Part shown: piece after piece, positions 34,610 through 47,216 of the stretch | Position numbering within the stretch: position 1 is the stretch's first letter | Layout of the letters: each line of letters begins with the position of its first letter | Assembly: GCA_039881145.1 (NCBI GenBank) | Contig: JAYKKI010000005.1 | Coordinates: 28,289,001-28,353,000 of the forward strand | Origin: Druceiella hillmani | Lineage: Eukaryota; Arthropoda; Insecta; Lepidoptera; Hepialidae | Length of the DNA stretch: 64,000 nt | Direction: 5' to 3' | The notes under the pieces: generated by a model | What the model was told of the DNA's origin: nothing | Database searches by the model: none | What the model saw: only the letters and a program-made list of their open reading frames with translations | Program-made: the position numbers and the translations under genes

Positions 34610-35550
34610 AACAAAATTATTATTTAGGATAATATTTATAATAACTTGCTATTATTAATAATGACCAATATTACCAGGCAATGTGATATTTTTTATATGC
34701 CATTTGTGGATTTTTTTAGTAAAAAATTACATGCAGGTTTTAATATCTCGATAAACACGTTGCCATCGCCAAATATAGAAGTTATAGTACTAATTATTGA
34801 AAAAATACTGAGCTTCACCTTACAGGAATTAATCTATTAATATGAAAAAATTATTATTTAGGGCAATGTTTATAATATCTCGCTATTATTAATAATGGAC
34901 AATGTTATCAGGCAATGGGATATTTTTTTTATATACGAGTTCTGGATTTTTTTGTTAAATATTTACATGCAAGTGTTAATGTATCGATAAAATGCACGTT
35001 GCGCTAAACAGTGGCATGTTGTGGTACTAATTTTATTGAAAAAAACACCGAGTTTCACCTTAGAAATATTAATAATTCAAAAGGAACAAAATGAATATTT
35101 AGGATAGTATTTATAATATCTTGCTATTATTAATAATGACCAATGTTATCAGGCAATGTGATAATTTTTTATTATATACGATTTATGGATTGTTTTATTA
35201 AAGGTTTACATGCAGGTTTTAATATCTCGACAAAATACACGTTGTAAATACAGTATTGACATGCTGTAGTATTAATTATTGAAAAAAACGCCAACGAGTT
35301 TCATCTTAGAGGAATTAATAATTTATAATGACCAAAATGATTATTTATGGCAGTATATACATTATCTTTCTATTATTAATAATGACCAGTCTTATCAGGC
35401 TATGTGATATTTTTTTTGGTACACCATTTAAGGATTGTTCTTTAAAGATTTTCAAGCAGGTTTTAATATCGCGATAAAATACGCGTTGGGCCAAATATGG
35501 ACCTGTTGACATATTAAATTATTAAAAAAACACTGAGTTTCATTTTATCG
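34610..35550 (+). repeat. satellite-like array, four units of about 240 bp
   Basis: Four head-to-tail units start near 34620, 34855, 35095 and 35340. Each has, in order: TATTTAGGATAATATTTATA or variants, CTATTATTAATAATGACCAA, TTATCAGGCAATGTGATA, a T-rich stretch, TTACATGCAGGTTTTAATAT, CGATAAAATACACGTTG, a variable part with GTACTAATTATTGAAAAAA, and GAGTTTCACCTTA. Units are perhaps 75-85 percent alike by eye. The frame at 34646-34840 is only the first unit read through. Confidence 0.9.
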
Positions 35551-37180
35551 GAATTCTGCTATTTCTCGGGTTAATAGTAAGTATACGTGAATTTGATCAC
35601 GAACTGCATCCAAGTCAATCTTTTCAGACATTTAGACGTGATTGAGTAACATCAGTATTTTACGCAAGCAAGGATGTAAGTGATAGCCTGTGCGTTATTT
35701 AATTATATGTTCTAATTTTATGTAAAATATTGTTACAATTCATTGCTTGTTCGTAGGGTTACTAAATAATAAACCAAAAAGATATATTTTTGTATTAAGT
35801 GGATATAATTTATTACATCACTCGGTTGCTATGAGTCGTGCTACAGTTAATTTAGGCTCTGTTATAATTTGACAGATATTAATATTTTTAATACATTGAT
35901 CAGTTACATTCAAGAATTTAAATAAATATTATAAAAACGTAACTTTACTTCAGTCGTGGATTTTGTGATCGTACAAATTTCATTAAAAAAGTGAACAATA
36001 ATATTATTCTACTGTGAGGGTCAAGGTTATAATTTGTCAATTCTAATCGTATCTTTATACCCTTTTTATTCCAAACGTAAATTTGAGAGAAGTGTCATAA
36101 AGAAAAATTAAATTATGCAGAAAACATAAATGTCGCTAAAAAGTTGACAGCGCCATAAATTATATAAATAAAATAATTGTTTACTTATTTGTGAACGTCA
36201 ATACAATAATTTTGTTTTTAACATAATTTGTAATTAAGGTACTTAAGTTTTAAGTACAGTTTCAGTAATTTATTAGCAAGGTACAAAAAAGTAAGAGTGA
36301 CATGAAGAAACAACTTAAAGCCAGCCATATTAATAATGTGACAGACTTTAATTCTCAAATAGAATGAGAAAGGAAGTGATTATGGATTATGAAAATTCCG
36401 AAGCAAATGTGCATAATTCAAAATTTAGACAGCAATAATAGTAAGAAAATAGAGATTTTGATAGACGTGTCTAATGTATGAGGGAATAGTAATGTAAAAA
36501 TAGGTTGTATTACGAGTGGAAATGAAAATAGAAAAACTAAAGGTTTTTTTTTATTTTGATGAATTATTGTGAAAAGCGTTAATATTAGTATAATCTATTA
36601 TATCATATTTAGGCACTAAATAATTTTGATCGATTACGTTATGTATGCTATGGGGAGGTCACATGAAACTATGACATTACTGCAGCTAAGAATTTATTTT
36701 ATTTTTTGTGGTGTGAGAGATTCTATATACTAATGAAATATATTAACTCTGATATTCAAAGAATTTTGAGAATACAAATACTTTTAAGTTATGTACTTAC
36801 GCAGAAAATATTATATTGAAACTGTATGCGATAATTGGATTTTTTTAATTTTATTAATTTGTTAAATTTTGCGAGAGAATATTTAAGTAATGCAGTGAAT
36901 TGATGAAATGTTATCTATATATTTATACAACGACGAATCTAAAAAGATTTCTCTTTATTATAAATTTACCAGTACTTATAAAGAAATCCAATTAAATTTG
37001 AAATAAATGTATCTTATCAAAAACATGACTGCAAAAAGGCCGAGCTTTTGTTTAGATTTATTGGGTCACAGACATCTGTCATAACACTGAACTTGGACGT
37101 TACCAGAGTTATTTGAACAGAAAATTATAGAGAAATTTAATAGAGAGATAAGAATTTATTAATCTGAATAATTTATATAA
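35551..37180. other. non-coding spacer
   Basis: No gene, element or ordered repeat was recognised. Confidence 0.5.
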
Positions 37181-37181
37181 A

Positions 37182-37187
37182 TATACG

Positions 37188-37246
<59 letters not shown>
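37182..37246. repeat. (CA)n-(TA)n microsatellite
   Basis: About 28 bases of (CA)n are followed by about 30 bases of (TA)n and a short ACACAC. Confidence 0.97.
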
Positions 37247-37248
<2 letters not shown>

Positions 37249-38354
37249 GCACGTAAATTCAGCACTTCGAGTCATTACGCGAGACATGTTTATGGGCGTT
37301 GCACTAAACTTTAAACCTTCAGTAAATTAATCGTAAATTATAGACGAAGCAGTTATATTTTCAATTACATTTGGATTTTTAATTGAAGGCGCACGTTTAT
37401 CTTTTCATATTCAAAATATCACGAAAAACCTTGACTTGGAGGTTAATATTAAGTGTAATATTTACGTTTCAGTTCCGTTATTTCTAACTTTCAAACCAAT
37501 TTTGACTAGCCATTTTAGAAGCCCTTTAAGAGATGTTTAATGCTGTGGATAAAATAGGCTTCGTCACAATCAGTAAAATATAACAAATTAGACAGTCAAC
37601 TAGTGAAAGAAAGTGTTTTGGATGAATGAATCCAAATTGTAATGCTTTGTTTGTCATCAAATAAACGGAAGGGCGTCAGAAGTGTTCCAGTCAAGCACGC
37701 ATGTCTGAGGATATTTCTGGGACAGTAAATTGGCAGCAAAAGATGTATAAAAGAAAAAAATTATAAAATCCTTCAAAAATATGTAATTATATACGGACCA
37801 TATTAAATCTTATAGGACAAAATTAAACAGAAGAATAAAATTTAATATTTTGTTTAAACATAGCTATTTTGCTGAGGATTTTTATAACCATAAAATTAAA
37901 ACAAACTACGAATTGCCCATTCTAGTCATTAGATGTGTTTACTATTCAATTAGTTTAAAGGACATCGAATATTTACGAAATTATTACGATTTATTGTTAC
38001 ATCGAATTATTACGAAAAAGTTTTACTGCACATGTTCTTAATTACTGCAAATTGTTACAATCCTTTTACTTTCATACAATTCGACGTGAAGAAACTAAAA
38101 ATTTTCGGTTACATTAAAATTTTGTATTAGATAATTTACAGTTATATTAAAATTTTGTTTAAAATCATTTCACACAGTGAAATGTTTAAAAAAGTACCAG
38201 AGTATATAATTATAAATAATTTGTTATTAGGGTTTTCATCTTACAAGATTGGACCGTGCGGTTCTGTACTCGACTGAGATGATCCTTTTGAGAATGCCGT
38301 GTAAAGGTGAAAACGCAGTTAGTTATAAATAAATATTTTCTTGTAATATATATT
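37247..38354. other. non-coding spacer
   Basis: No gene was recognised. The plus-strand frame at 37850-38041 has no known motif and starts at a non-ATG codon. Confidence 0.5.
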
Positions 38355-39015
38355 GTATATGTGTATATGTGTGCACCCTTGTGAGTGTGCGTGTGCATAT
38401 GCACGTCTACGCGTGTGCGCAAGGGCGCGTGTGTGCGTGTGTGCATGTGAGCGCATGAGTGCGTTTGGGTGCTTGCGCATGCCTGCTCGTGTGCATGCGT
38501 GAGCGTGCGTGTGCGTGGTGCGTGCATGTGTATGTGTGTGTGTGTGTGTGTGTGAGCGCGCACGTGTGCACGTGTGCGCCTGTGCGAGTGCGCGCGTGTG
38601 TATGTGTTTGTGTGTGTATGCATGCGTGTGTGTGTGTATGTGTTTGTGTGTATATGTGTTTATATGTGTGTGTGTATGTGTGTGTGAGTGTGTGTGTGTT
38701 TGTGTGTAGGCATGTGCACGTGTGCGAGTGTGCATGTGTGCATGTGTGTGAGCGTGCGTGTGTATGTGTGTGTGTGTGTGCGCGCGTATATGAGAGAGCG
38801 CGAGTAAGCGTGTACGCGTGCGTGCGTGAACACGTGAGAGTGTGTGAGCCTGCGCATCCGTGTGTGTGTGTGTGCGTGTGTGTGTGCGTATGTGGGCGCG
38901 TGTTGTGCATGTGGCGCGTGAGTCCGCGTATGCGCGAGTGAGTACGTGTTTGGGTGTGTGTGCGTGTTTGCGCGTGCATGCGTGTGAGTGTGTGTGTACG
39001 AGTGTGTATGTGATT
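38355..39015. repeat. long TG-rich cryptic simple repeat
   Basis: This is about 650 bp of TGTG, TGCG, CGTG and GAGTGTG steps on the plus strand, mostly alternating purine-pyrimidine. It keeps several frames open on both strands (up to 238 codons), giving Cys/Val-rich or His/Thr-rich artefact proteins. It is by far the GC-richest sizeable tract in this part of the window. Confidence 0.95.
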
Positions 39016-40440
39016 CTCATTAAGAAAGTCTTCATTATAATTTCCGAAAACTAATGTAGGCATAATAATTTACATATTAATATACTAGCGACTATATTAA
39101 AATTGTAATATTGTTTTATTAAACTTCTTTACATATTTAATTATGTTCATTTTACTTGCCGATATTTTAGATATAAAGTAGAATGATATATTTACAAATT
39201 GGCGGCAAGAATATTTTTGTATTGCTGAAAAAACAAAGTTATTGCTGCCGTCGGCACTGATACGACGGAAATATCCCATAAACTACAAACTATATCTTAT
39301 TCAAAACAATTTTAATTTAAAGTTTATTTTACGTTCTGCTACTTTAATCTACTGTACTACCTTTTAAAATGAATAATTTACTACCTTTTTTCACAATTTC
39401 CACAAGCTAGTTGAAAAGTTAGAGGGGAGGTGGCACACTTTTTAAGATTTATAAGTGTATATCTCACTAACCATTGACTTAAATAAAAAGGTCTTTTGGA
39501 ATCTTTAACATTTTCATCAAGGTTTATCTAAAGATGCCCCACACGCCTATATACTCTGGATTTTTTTTCATTCCTCAATTACATGTTTGGAGTGCCACAC
39601 CTAACATTATTTTTTCATAATTCATTGTATAACGCTTTATACACCTTCCATCCGAATTTACACCTTCCATCCGAATTTCATCTATACGAACAGACGGAAA
39701 GGACGAAATTACGTTCCGTTTTTGCCCTATACCCAAAAAATCACTGTTGCTGTTGATTTATATAATTTGTGTGTAATATTGATGATATAATAAAAGAATA
39801 ACATGGCTGAGAAATTAAGAAATTATTTCATTACAACTAAGATAAAAAAATAAATGAAAACTTAACATATAGAAAAGTATAAAAAAGTAAGGAGAAACAT
39901 GAATCCCTAGTTTCCTAATGTCGAAACTTAATATTTTTCACATTTTTATTTATATGGATTAAATATATTTTTTCAACATTTACTTCATTATTTTACCCTT
40001 GAATTGAAAAGAATCCGAAAATTTGTTTCTAAAAAACTGCAAACAGAACTAAAACTCCAAATTTCCTGTTCTTATTGTTAAATTTATCCAAAATATTTAA
40101 CCGTAAAATCAGATATACTTTCTTTGTAAAATCTATGCCATCTTTCTGTATTTCATTAAACGACATTTTGTGACTAAGCACTAGAAATGTAGGGTTATTA
40201 TACACAATTCGAATGTGACGGTCAAGTCAAATAATGTGTTTGTTCTCTAGGAACTTTACTCATGCAATTTATTTTAGTTTTTTATTTCATAAATGTTAGT
40301 CATAGACTGGAACTAGAAATTTTAGGTAAATATTTGTACTACCTAGGGTAACATTGTTTGGTCTTGTTTGTTTGATATTTATGTAAGAGCATAGATTTGA
40401 CAATTACATTATGAAATGTACAAAATAGTCTTACATTCTC
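39016..40440. other. non-coding stretch with small repeat traces
   Basis: No gene was recognised. ACACCTTCCATCCGAATTT is tandemly repeated at 39641-39659 and 39660-39678 and leads into ATCTATACGAACAGACGGAA, text of the dispersed-repeat kind. GGGAGGTGGCACAC (39425) and GGAGTGCCACACC (39590) are partly complementary and may mark the ends of a small relic. Confidence 0.45.
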
Positions 40441-40454
40441 GTGTTATCATAATA

Positions 40455-40670
40455 TCATGATAAGCCATTCCCAACCATTTTGGTGCAGACCTCCTTCAAT
40501 CTGCACCACTCGATCCTATTTTGGGCTGTATGGATCCAGTTTGTTCCCGCCACTTTCATTGTGTCATTCTTCCGTCCCATTCGCGGACTCCCTACTGGTC
40601 TTTTGCACTCCCAAAGTCTCCACTGGGAGACTCTACTTTTGAGCAATGTGTTTCGCCACTCTCTTTTCAA
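40455..40670 (-). pseudogene. LINE reverse-transcriptase C-terminal fragment
   Basis: This minus-strand open frame has 71 codons, and its first codon is TTG. It contains RPVGSPRMGRKNDTMKVAGT, then NWIHTAQNRIEWCRLKEV. It matches the conserved end of many arthropod endonuclease-reverse transcriptases (RpvGRP..RW.Ddi.kvaG..W...AqdR..Wr.l.ea). The Trp of RW is missing and Lys-Asn replaces the usual acidic pair, so it is decayed. It stops near 40455, at the usual protein end. Plus-strand frames in the same place are shadows. Confidence 0.75.
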
Positions 40671-43645
40671 TGTGAGCTATATATCTTGTGTTATATATCT
40701 TACATACACGTGGGTGTGCACTTGTAGAAAACGACTGTCTGTCTAGAAAAACGTATAAAATAGCAAAAACGCTAGAGATTTAAATCCACGTGATCTTTTA
40801 TTGCCAAAGAGCCACGATACTTAGATCGATTTTTACACGATATGTGTTATTATAATTTCGTAATTCACTATTAAGTTGTAAAAAACGTATATGGGCTGAA
40901 TTTTTTTTCGCTTGCATTTGTCTAATTTTTGAATTGCATTCTAACTGAATCTTTGAATTGCATTCTAACTTATTAAAGAACAGTAATTAAAATTTAAAAA
41001 GAATTTAAGAGGAAATTTGAAAAAATAAAACTCTCAGTGAGAAGTCTTTTGTCCTCCTTTTGTGTCTAGATTTATTTAATATTTGACATATTACAATATT
41101 AAATTTGGCCATAATAAATTCTGGCCTCTCTATAGATCTGCTAGCTCATAGTATGTATTACTTATTTACTGTACATATAAAATATAATTTTTTTCTATGT
41201 TCCGACGCATCTATTTCTATTATTAAATATAGCATATTGCTTTCGAAATGGCATATAAATCATGAATAATATTTTAACAGACCGGAAACCGTACATGATG
41301 TTAGAGTTGAAAACTACCTGGTCGGTAGAAAGGTAGAAATGTTATTGGTAAATAAAAAAATAATTTAATTTTGGTTATCAATTTTGCAATTTTTTGGGAA
41401 TCACATTTTTTTATTAATTTATTCCATTAACATTTTTAATTAAATTTTTTTGCGTAACGGACAAAAACATTTTCTTCCGTTGTATTAAATAAAAGAAATA
41501 TTAAAATAAATGTCTCTATACTTTCTAGTACCTGTCTTCGTTTCCAATTGTACAGAGATTACAATTTAATAAACATGCATATTATAAATACGACCATGTA
41601 AATAGTTTTTTTCACATTTATATAAATTTTTACTATATTTGACGAAACAAAATTTATGAAATGGAGGATTTGTTTCATCCTTCATAACATAAACATACAA
41701 TTAATCACAATTAAATGAAACTACGTGATGTAGTATTATTTCTACTTTCTTTAATTTCTTTACCACGACCTAGGTTTCGTTGTATTACAACATCTTTAAC
41801 AACACAATTAACGCCAAACACAATTAACAATAAAATTAACGTCAAATATATTCAATATTTGAAAACATAAACACAATTTACGTTATGAAGGATGAATCAA
41901 AATTTAAAATTTTTCACTATTTCATAACTCGTAGACGTTTTTAGTAAATGTTTGATAATTATTAAAGAAGCAGTTCCTCGGCTCAAGATAGCATTATAAT
42001 TGAATGATAAAAGATCAATATCAATTGTACTGTATTAAAGTTGCAGATCAGATGCATGACAAAGAGAATCTTATCTTAGTACTTAATTTTAATTGTTTGT
42101 TTATTTTTCATCACTGTATCTATTCCCTATGATTTTATTTTGTCCATTCGATAACGTATAGTGACCCGATAACTTTTCTTGAAATGAAAAATATTGGTTC
42201 TTAAAATGATTAGAATAAAGTAAAGGGCCTTTAAATTCGATAGAATGCGTTAATTTTCCAGATTTTCTCCTATAGCAAATAAAAATAACATAAAAATAAT
42301 GACTGAGCTAGAAATTAAAAGAAACATTATTAAAATCTTTTTAGTTTCAAATCATTAGCAGACAAGCAAATAGGTAGAGATATGTTAATTTTTGTTGAAC
42401 ACAGGGATATTTCATTTGCACATGCAGTATGGATCAAAAAAGCTCAAAAACGTTTATTTAAATAATTAAGCTCATCTTTTGCCATTATTTTATACAGGGA
42501 CAAATTTACCTAATCCCACTTTTTATTTATCGGAAAGAAGAGATGGATGGACTAGAATTCCACTTTCAGAGTCGTATCGAATTTACAGTATCACGAGCAT
42601 TTTTCTATCAACGAAGTTGGTGAAAGTAGGTGAAAATAGGTATTTGGAGTGAATACACCTTTTTATTAGCCCCATAGTCACACGGTATAAATTATATATT
42701 ATAATAGAAAGAAGTTAAAATATTTTTCTTAGAATTTTTATGGATCAAATTTGCATAAAAATAAAGAATTTTATTTATGAGGGGTATTACTTGTAAGGGC
42801 AAGTTTAAAGGGTTATAAAATTATTTTTTCTAGAAATATTGCTGAGAATGAAAAGAAAAACAAATGTTATTCCTCTGCTAAATTACTGTATTTAGAATCA
42901 TAAAGAAACTTGAAGTTTATCTATAATTTATAGAAAAAATATAACGGTAATTACCACAAAATTTTTAATTATTGAGAAATTCACCATATTTCTTATATAT
43001 TTAAAGTGATATAATATTGTTAAAGAAATAAGTAAAGTGAAGTCTCGAGTAATTTGATAAAGAATTAAATTTACTTAAAAGTAGGTTGCATGGGACACAA
43101 ATAGTATAATTTTTCAAAACATATTTTCCTAAGCGTATTACTTAAAACCCACGTAAAAGTTCGACGGAGCTTTGTATACAAACGGTATTCTGATCAGAAA
43201 GTACGAGTCCCCTTTCCAATTGAATCTACTTAAGCTTTAAAAGCTCTATCCATGCAGGCAACCTACAAGCCGTCGTCTTTTTAAATTTACATCCCATTAC
43301 GTCAATGAAAAAATGAATTCGAAAGATTTTCCAACCGTCTAATTCGTTCAAATTAAAGCTGCTTCTATTTAAGTACACTTTACTATTTTGCTGTAGCTAT
43401 TTGAGAGAATGTTTGTTTATTTACAACTAATAAGATGCAAAAAAATGTACTGTGTGAATGAAAGATTAAAAATAACAGGAACATATGAAGAAACGGTACA
43501 AGTCAATTCTTTCAAGTGCGTCCTTTTCTGTATTTCTTGTAGCAAAATTATTTAGTTTAAAACTGATCTTGATTCTGGGTAACTTAATCAATGAGCTGTT
43601 ATAACGAAATATTTTAATTTAAACTTAATTGTTTATGGTGAAAAT
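40671..43645. other. long non-coding stretch
   Basis: I see no gene and no transposon over about 3 kb. TTTGAATTGCATTCTAACT is directly repeated near 40933 and 40955. The text at 43080-43350 is somewhat richer in GC, but no frame stays open. Confidence 0.5.
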
Positions 43646-43649
43646 TGAA

Positions 43650-44145
43650 TAATTAATATATAGTATAAAACAAAGTTAACGCCCGCGTTTGTCTGTCCGC
43701 TGTCTGTCTGCTGTAGCACTAATCGCAGATAGCATTGAATGAATTTTATCCGAATTTCACCAATAAATTCATTGATTTCACAGAAAGATTTTGATTGTGC
43801 ATGTAGCGTGCGGACTTCCTTGTTAAATAGCCATAAATTGTTAAATCAAATGGGTTTTTCAGCATGATTACACAAATTATGTGTGTATAATGATATATGT
43901 ATATAAATATTAATTAAGTAAAAATAACATTTATTATTTCTTAATTAATATTTATATGCGTATATTATATTCATTGTTTATGTCGTCATTTTTAAGAAGT
44001 CTATGAGAATGGCCAGTTATATGTGTCACTTGTAACATTTAAATATAATCTGTTCGCTCTGTTACCTGGTGTATAAAATAATATCTTAATTACTATCTAT
44101 GTCTATAATAAGGTGGCATGTACGAAGTTGGTTCGGGTCACTAGT
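43650..44145 (+). mobile_element. Helitron-like non-autonomous element
   Basis: The 5' part reads TAATATATAGTATAAAACAA then AGTTAACGCCCGCGTTTGTC and TGTCTGTCTGC. The 3' part ends ACGAAGTTGGTTCGGGTCAC then TAGT at 44141-44145. This pair of ends (..tatagtataaaacaaagt.gc.....ctgtctgtctg... and ..gaagccggggcgggtcgctagt) is familiar from abundant short insect elements, and CTAG fits the Helitron 3' rule CTRR. There is no coding capacity. The rest is AT-rich, with an inverted TTAATTAATATTTATAT-like pair near 43905-43960. Confidence 0.55.
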
Positions 44146-44195
44146 AAATATGTAGGTAATCGGAAAATATACAAAATTTAAGTTTCCGACTACAA

Positions 44196-44534
44196 TTGCT
44201 ATTGGCTCTATTTATTGTTTCATTGGTGCAAAATTTGAATAGTAGCCGAAAACATCTGTTCACGTATAAAAAAGAATCGCAATATTCACACACACCACCT
44301 ATTAATTATTTTTCTCCACATAAATACACATTTTTTCAAAACGGTAAAAGTGTCGGGCTTTTCCCAGATGTCATGAAATTTATGATCAGTACTTATAGCC
44401 AAAATTCCGGTAAAATTAAGGTATCGTTATTTTTTCAAAATTTTAAATTTGGCAGTTTCAGAGACAGGGAGTGTATGGTGGTAAGGATGGGAGGGGAAAC
44501 TTATTTTCGTGGAAATTTTCAACAATGCCTTTAG
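44196..44534 (+). other. unsupported open frame of 112 codons
   Basis: The frame is longer than most in this AT-rich region and begins, after TTG, with a hydrophobic stretch (LALFIVSLVQN). The middle has no family signature that I recognise. There is no ATG at the 5' end, no splice signal pairing and no neighbouring coding text. I record it because of its length. I do not call it a gene. Confidence 0.12.
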
Positions 44535-45528
44535 TACCATTTATTTAGAGCTATAGATTTTATATCTTTATAACTTGCTCTTTTTATAAATTCTATTGCT
44601 CTTTTTAACATACAACATACAACTTGAAAAAAAGTTGTAGTATTTGTTCTCTCAATAAAATATCTGTACCGATGTTTTTGAGTGTTACGTAGCACATAAT
44701 AGTCTATTTAGTTTTACAGCACGTTCCGTAATTTTTTCATTGTTTTTCTGCGTTGTCTTCAAGTCGAATAAATTTTTTCTGGAGAAATATTTTATAAGGA
44801 AATTTATCGCAGTATTATTTTCCTTAAGTAAAACGTTATTTACTTGGCATCGAATGTATATCGAATATCGCGCTAGTACAAGGATAAGAGAAAAGATTAC
44901 GCCTTGGACATTTGGATTTGAAATTCACGAGTCATAAATAAATGAGAAAGTTGTCAGTCGTGACTGCGAGCATATTAAGATAATCGTTAACGTTATTTAT
45001 CTATTAACAACTAGCTCTAATGTAAGTTATTTGCTATATTTCCATGATATTAAATTTGAGCGAAAATTGTATTTATTAAATTTTTATACCTAGGAAAAAT
45101 AAAGAGGGGTACTTGCTACCTCACTTGCGCATTAGCTTGTCGATCCATTCAAAATATATGGGTATGTTATGGATATGCTGATTGCGAGATTTAATTCTGT
45201 TATGCTATATTGAAATAAAATATTTTTTGCGGTAAGCGGCGATATTATTTTACACATTATATATATGACTTTTTGAATCAATAAAGTCATTTTTGGTTAA
45301 CAATACCTTTTGTTTGATTAATTTAAGGGTAAAAAGAAATTTTTTATTTCAATGGAAAAAATTACAATATGTATACTTCGAATATATAGGTCTATTTTAA
45401 TTTTAATTAATGTTTGGGTTTTTCTTATCAAAATATGTATATATTCCTATTTTTTAATGTTCCATTTTTATCTCTGTAATTTTATTAGAATATTCTAGTG
45501 AAAAGGCCTATCGATTTGGGCTTGACGC

Positions 45529-45571
<43 letters not shown>

Positions 45572-45905
45572 GACAGGTATCCACATGTGTTTTCGTATGA
45601 CACTGTATTTGGGTACATGTATATGTATAGAAAAATAATATCAAGTGAATATCAAAGTCTGTCAGAAACATCCCCATGTATATTCAGCGATTTTTGATAG
45701 TTTCCGAGTTATAATTTTTTTTTATAAGCTGATATATTGACGACAAATAATTCTTTGAGATAGAGACCTGATGTTTTATCAACTAGTTGTCTAACTGGCC
45801 CATTCAGAATGAAAATGTTTACTTATATACGTCTTAACATGGAGCCAAAAAATTAAAGGAAATATGAAATACTCTAAATACTAGACTTTCAGTTTAATTT
45901 TTGAC
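44535..45905. other. non-coding spacer with an (AT)n tract
   Basis: No gene was recognised. A (AT)n microsatellite of about 36 bp lies at 45530-45566. The minus-strand frame at 45495-45677 is read through it. Confidence 0.5.
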
Positions 45906-47216
45906 GTGATTTTAAGGAAAAGTTCACATAATTTTTTTAAAAACTATTTCAAAACCCTTATTTCATCAGTTATTGACTGAGAAATTTGACTTTGCTGTAT
46001 TTATGGAATGACCCTAAAATAGTCCCAATGGGTTGTAAGTGAAAAACGTTTGTGCATAATTAAAGAAATAATTAAAACTAAATAAAACTTGTGAGAAATT
46101 ATCTTCGTTAAAAAATATATTTATTTTTGAAAACTGCAACTAGTTTTTTAAACACTTTTTTCATACAGTCTCTAAATATTTTAATTCTGTTATATTGTTT
46201 TTAATAGCTTCTTTGGTTTCCCTCTAATTTCAGATTTTTGAAAATCAACTGTAAGTCGAAAGACCACAGAGGCCAAGGTATGGGTCCGCCAAAAGCTATT
46301 AATTTTTGGGGAATCTTTCATTTACTCGTAAAGTATTTCTTACGTTCAAGCTATATTTACAGGATACGCCATCTCTGCATGTATCCTCTAGAAATTTAGT
46401 TAGATTGTCTCTTAAACATTTTATGTAAGGCTCTCCGTTCAAGCAATCTAAGATTCGAAAGCGATCATTGAGTTGCAAATTTAGTAGCCGAAACCATAAG
46501 TTGACATTATATTATTGTTGGAAATTGGGTCCACAATATTAAATTGATGAATATTTATTTATTTCCCCTTGGCTTTTTAACATTTTCTGACAAAATTGTA
46601 CTTTTCTGTCATAAGTTTTATGCTTTAATTATCGAATTTTAGTGAAGTAGTATGAGTGATACACCTTTCTCTGGAGTACGTGATCTGTCGCAGATTTTGG
46701 GATTCCAGTTTTGCATTCTATTATTTTGACACTTCTTGATTAGTATATTTCATTACGAACTCTTAAGATCAGGTGGTGGTCAAAGAACCTTATACAGTTT
46801 TGCTGGTTACGAGTTTTTCTATTTCGTGTAACCATAATAGTAATGCATTTCTGCATAGTTCCTTTGTAAAAAAAATAATGACGTTTAATTCGTTCCAAGT
46901 TCTCGAGAATTTTCTGTTTCGATTAAAATAGTATAAAAACTTCAGCTAATTTGGTCGGCACAATTACATTACATCGTTACTCTTTATAATGAATGCCATT
47001 CACAATTGTTTACGTCATTTTTCACTGCATACTTATTTAGTTACTCACATAAACTATAACTTTTCACTTACTACACTTTGGATACATTTTTAGAGTCACT
47101 CTGTAAAGGTAGCAATGCACTATTTCTCAATAAAAAGGTTAATAATATAAAATTTCTTGATGTAGGTTCCGGAGAAAAAAATTATGTGGACTTCAGAGAC
47201 TATCACAAATCGTTTT
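45906..47216 (-). mobile_element. mariner-superfamily (IS630-Tc1-mariner) transposon relic
   Basis: Transposase text on the minus strand is bracketed by possible inverted ends. AGTTCACATAATTTTTTT near 45926-45943 faces AAAAAAATTATGTGGACTT near 47176-47194 (15 of 16 core bases), with weaker matches outwards (GTGAT). The resulting length of about 1.3 kb is normal for mariner-type elements. A TA target site could not be fixed. The ends are inferred and the coding identity is the stronger evidence. Confidence 0.6.
46190..46850 (-). pseudogene. mariner-superfamily DDE/D transposase relic
   Basis: Reading through shifting frames on the minus strand, the order of motifs matches a common insect transposase type. 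LNGEPYIKCLRDNLTKFLED (about 46385-46445) corresponds to LnGe.Yl.fL.n.l..fle. VRNTLRVNERFPK (about 46315-46355) corresponds to vR..Ln..fp. GPIPWPLWSFDL (about 46245-46290) corresponds to gpIpWPprSPDLnplDfFlWGylK. The catalytic Asp of SPDL is still present. Upstream, weaker strings (LNDRFRILDC) fit the segment before it. Many stops show that it is inactive. Confidence 0.75.

Noticed and set aside
34610..35550. CRISPR-like array
   Set aside because: Units of about 240 bp repeat along their full length with no repeat-spacer structure, in a eukaryotic context.
38210..39063. Several open frames of 60-238 codons on both strands
   Set aside because: They are produced by the TG/CA-rich simple repeat, have only four or five amino acid types and exist in all frames.
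40457..40746. Three plus-strand frames
   Set aside because: Shadows of the minus-strand LINE C-terminal fragment.
44196..44534. A possible secreted protein of 112 codons
   Set aside because: It starts at TTG and has no family signature, splice context or supporting neighbour. Listed only as an unsupported frame.
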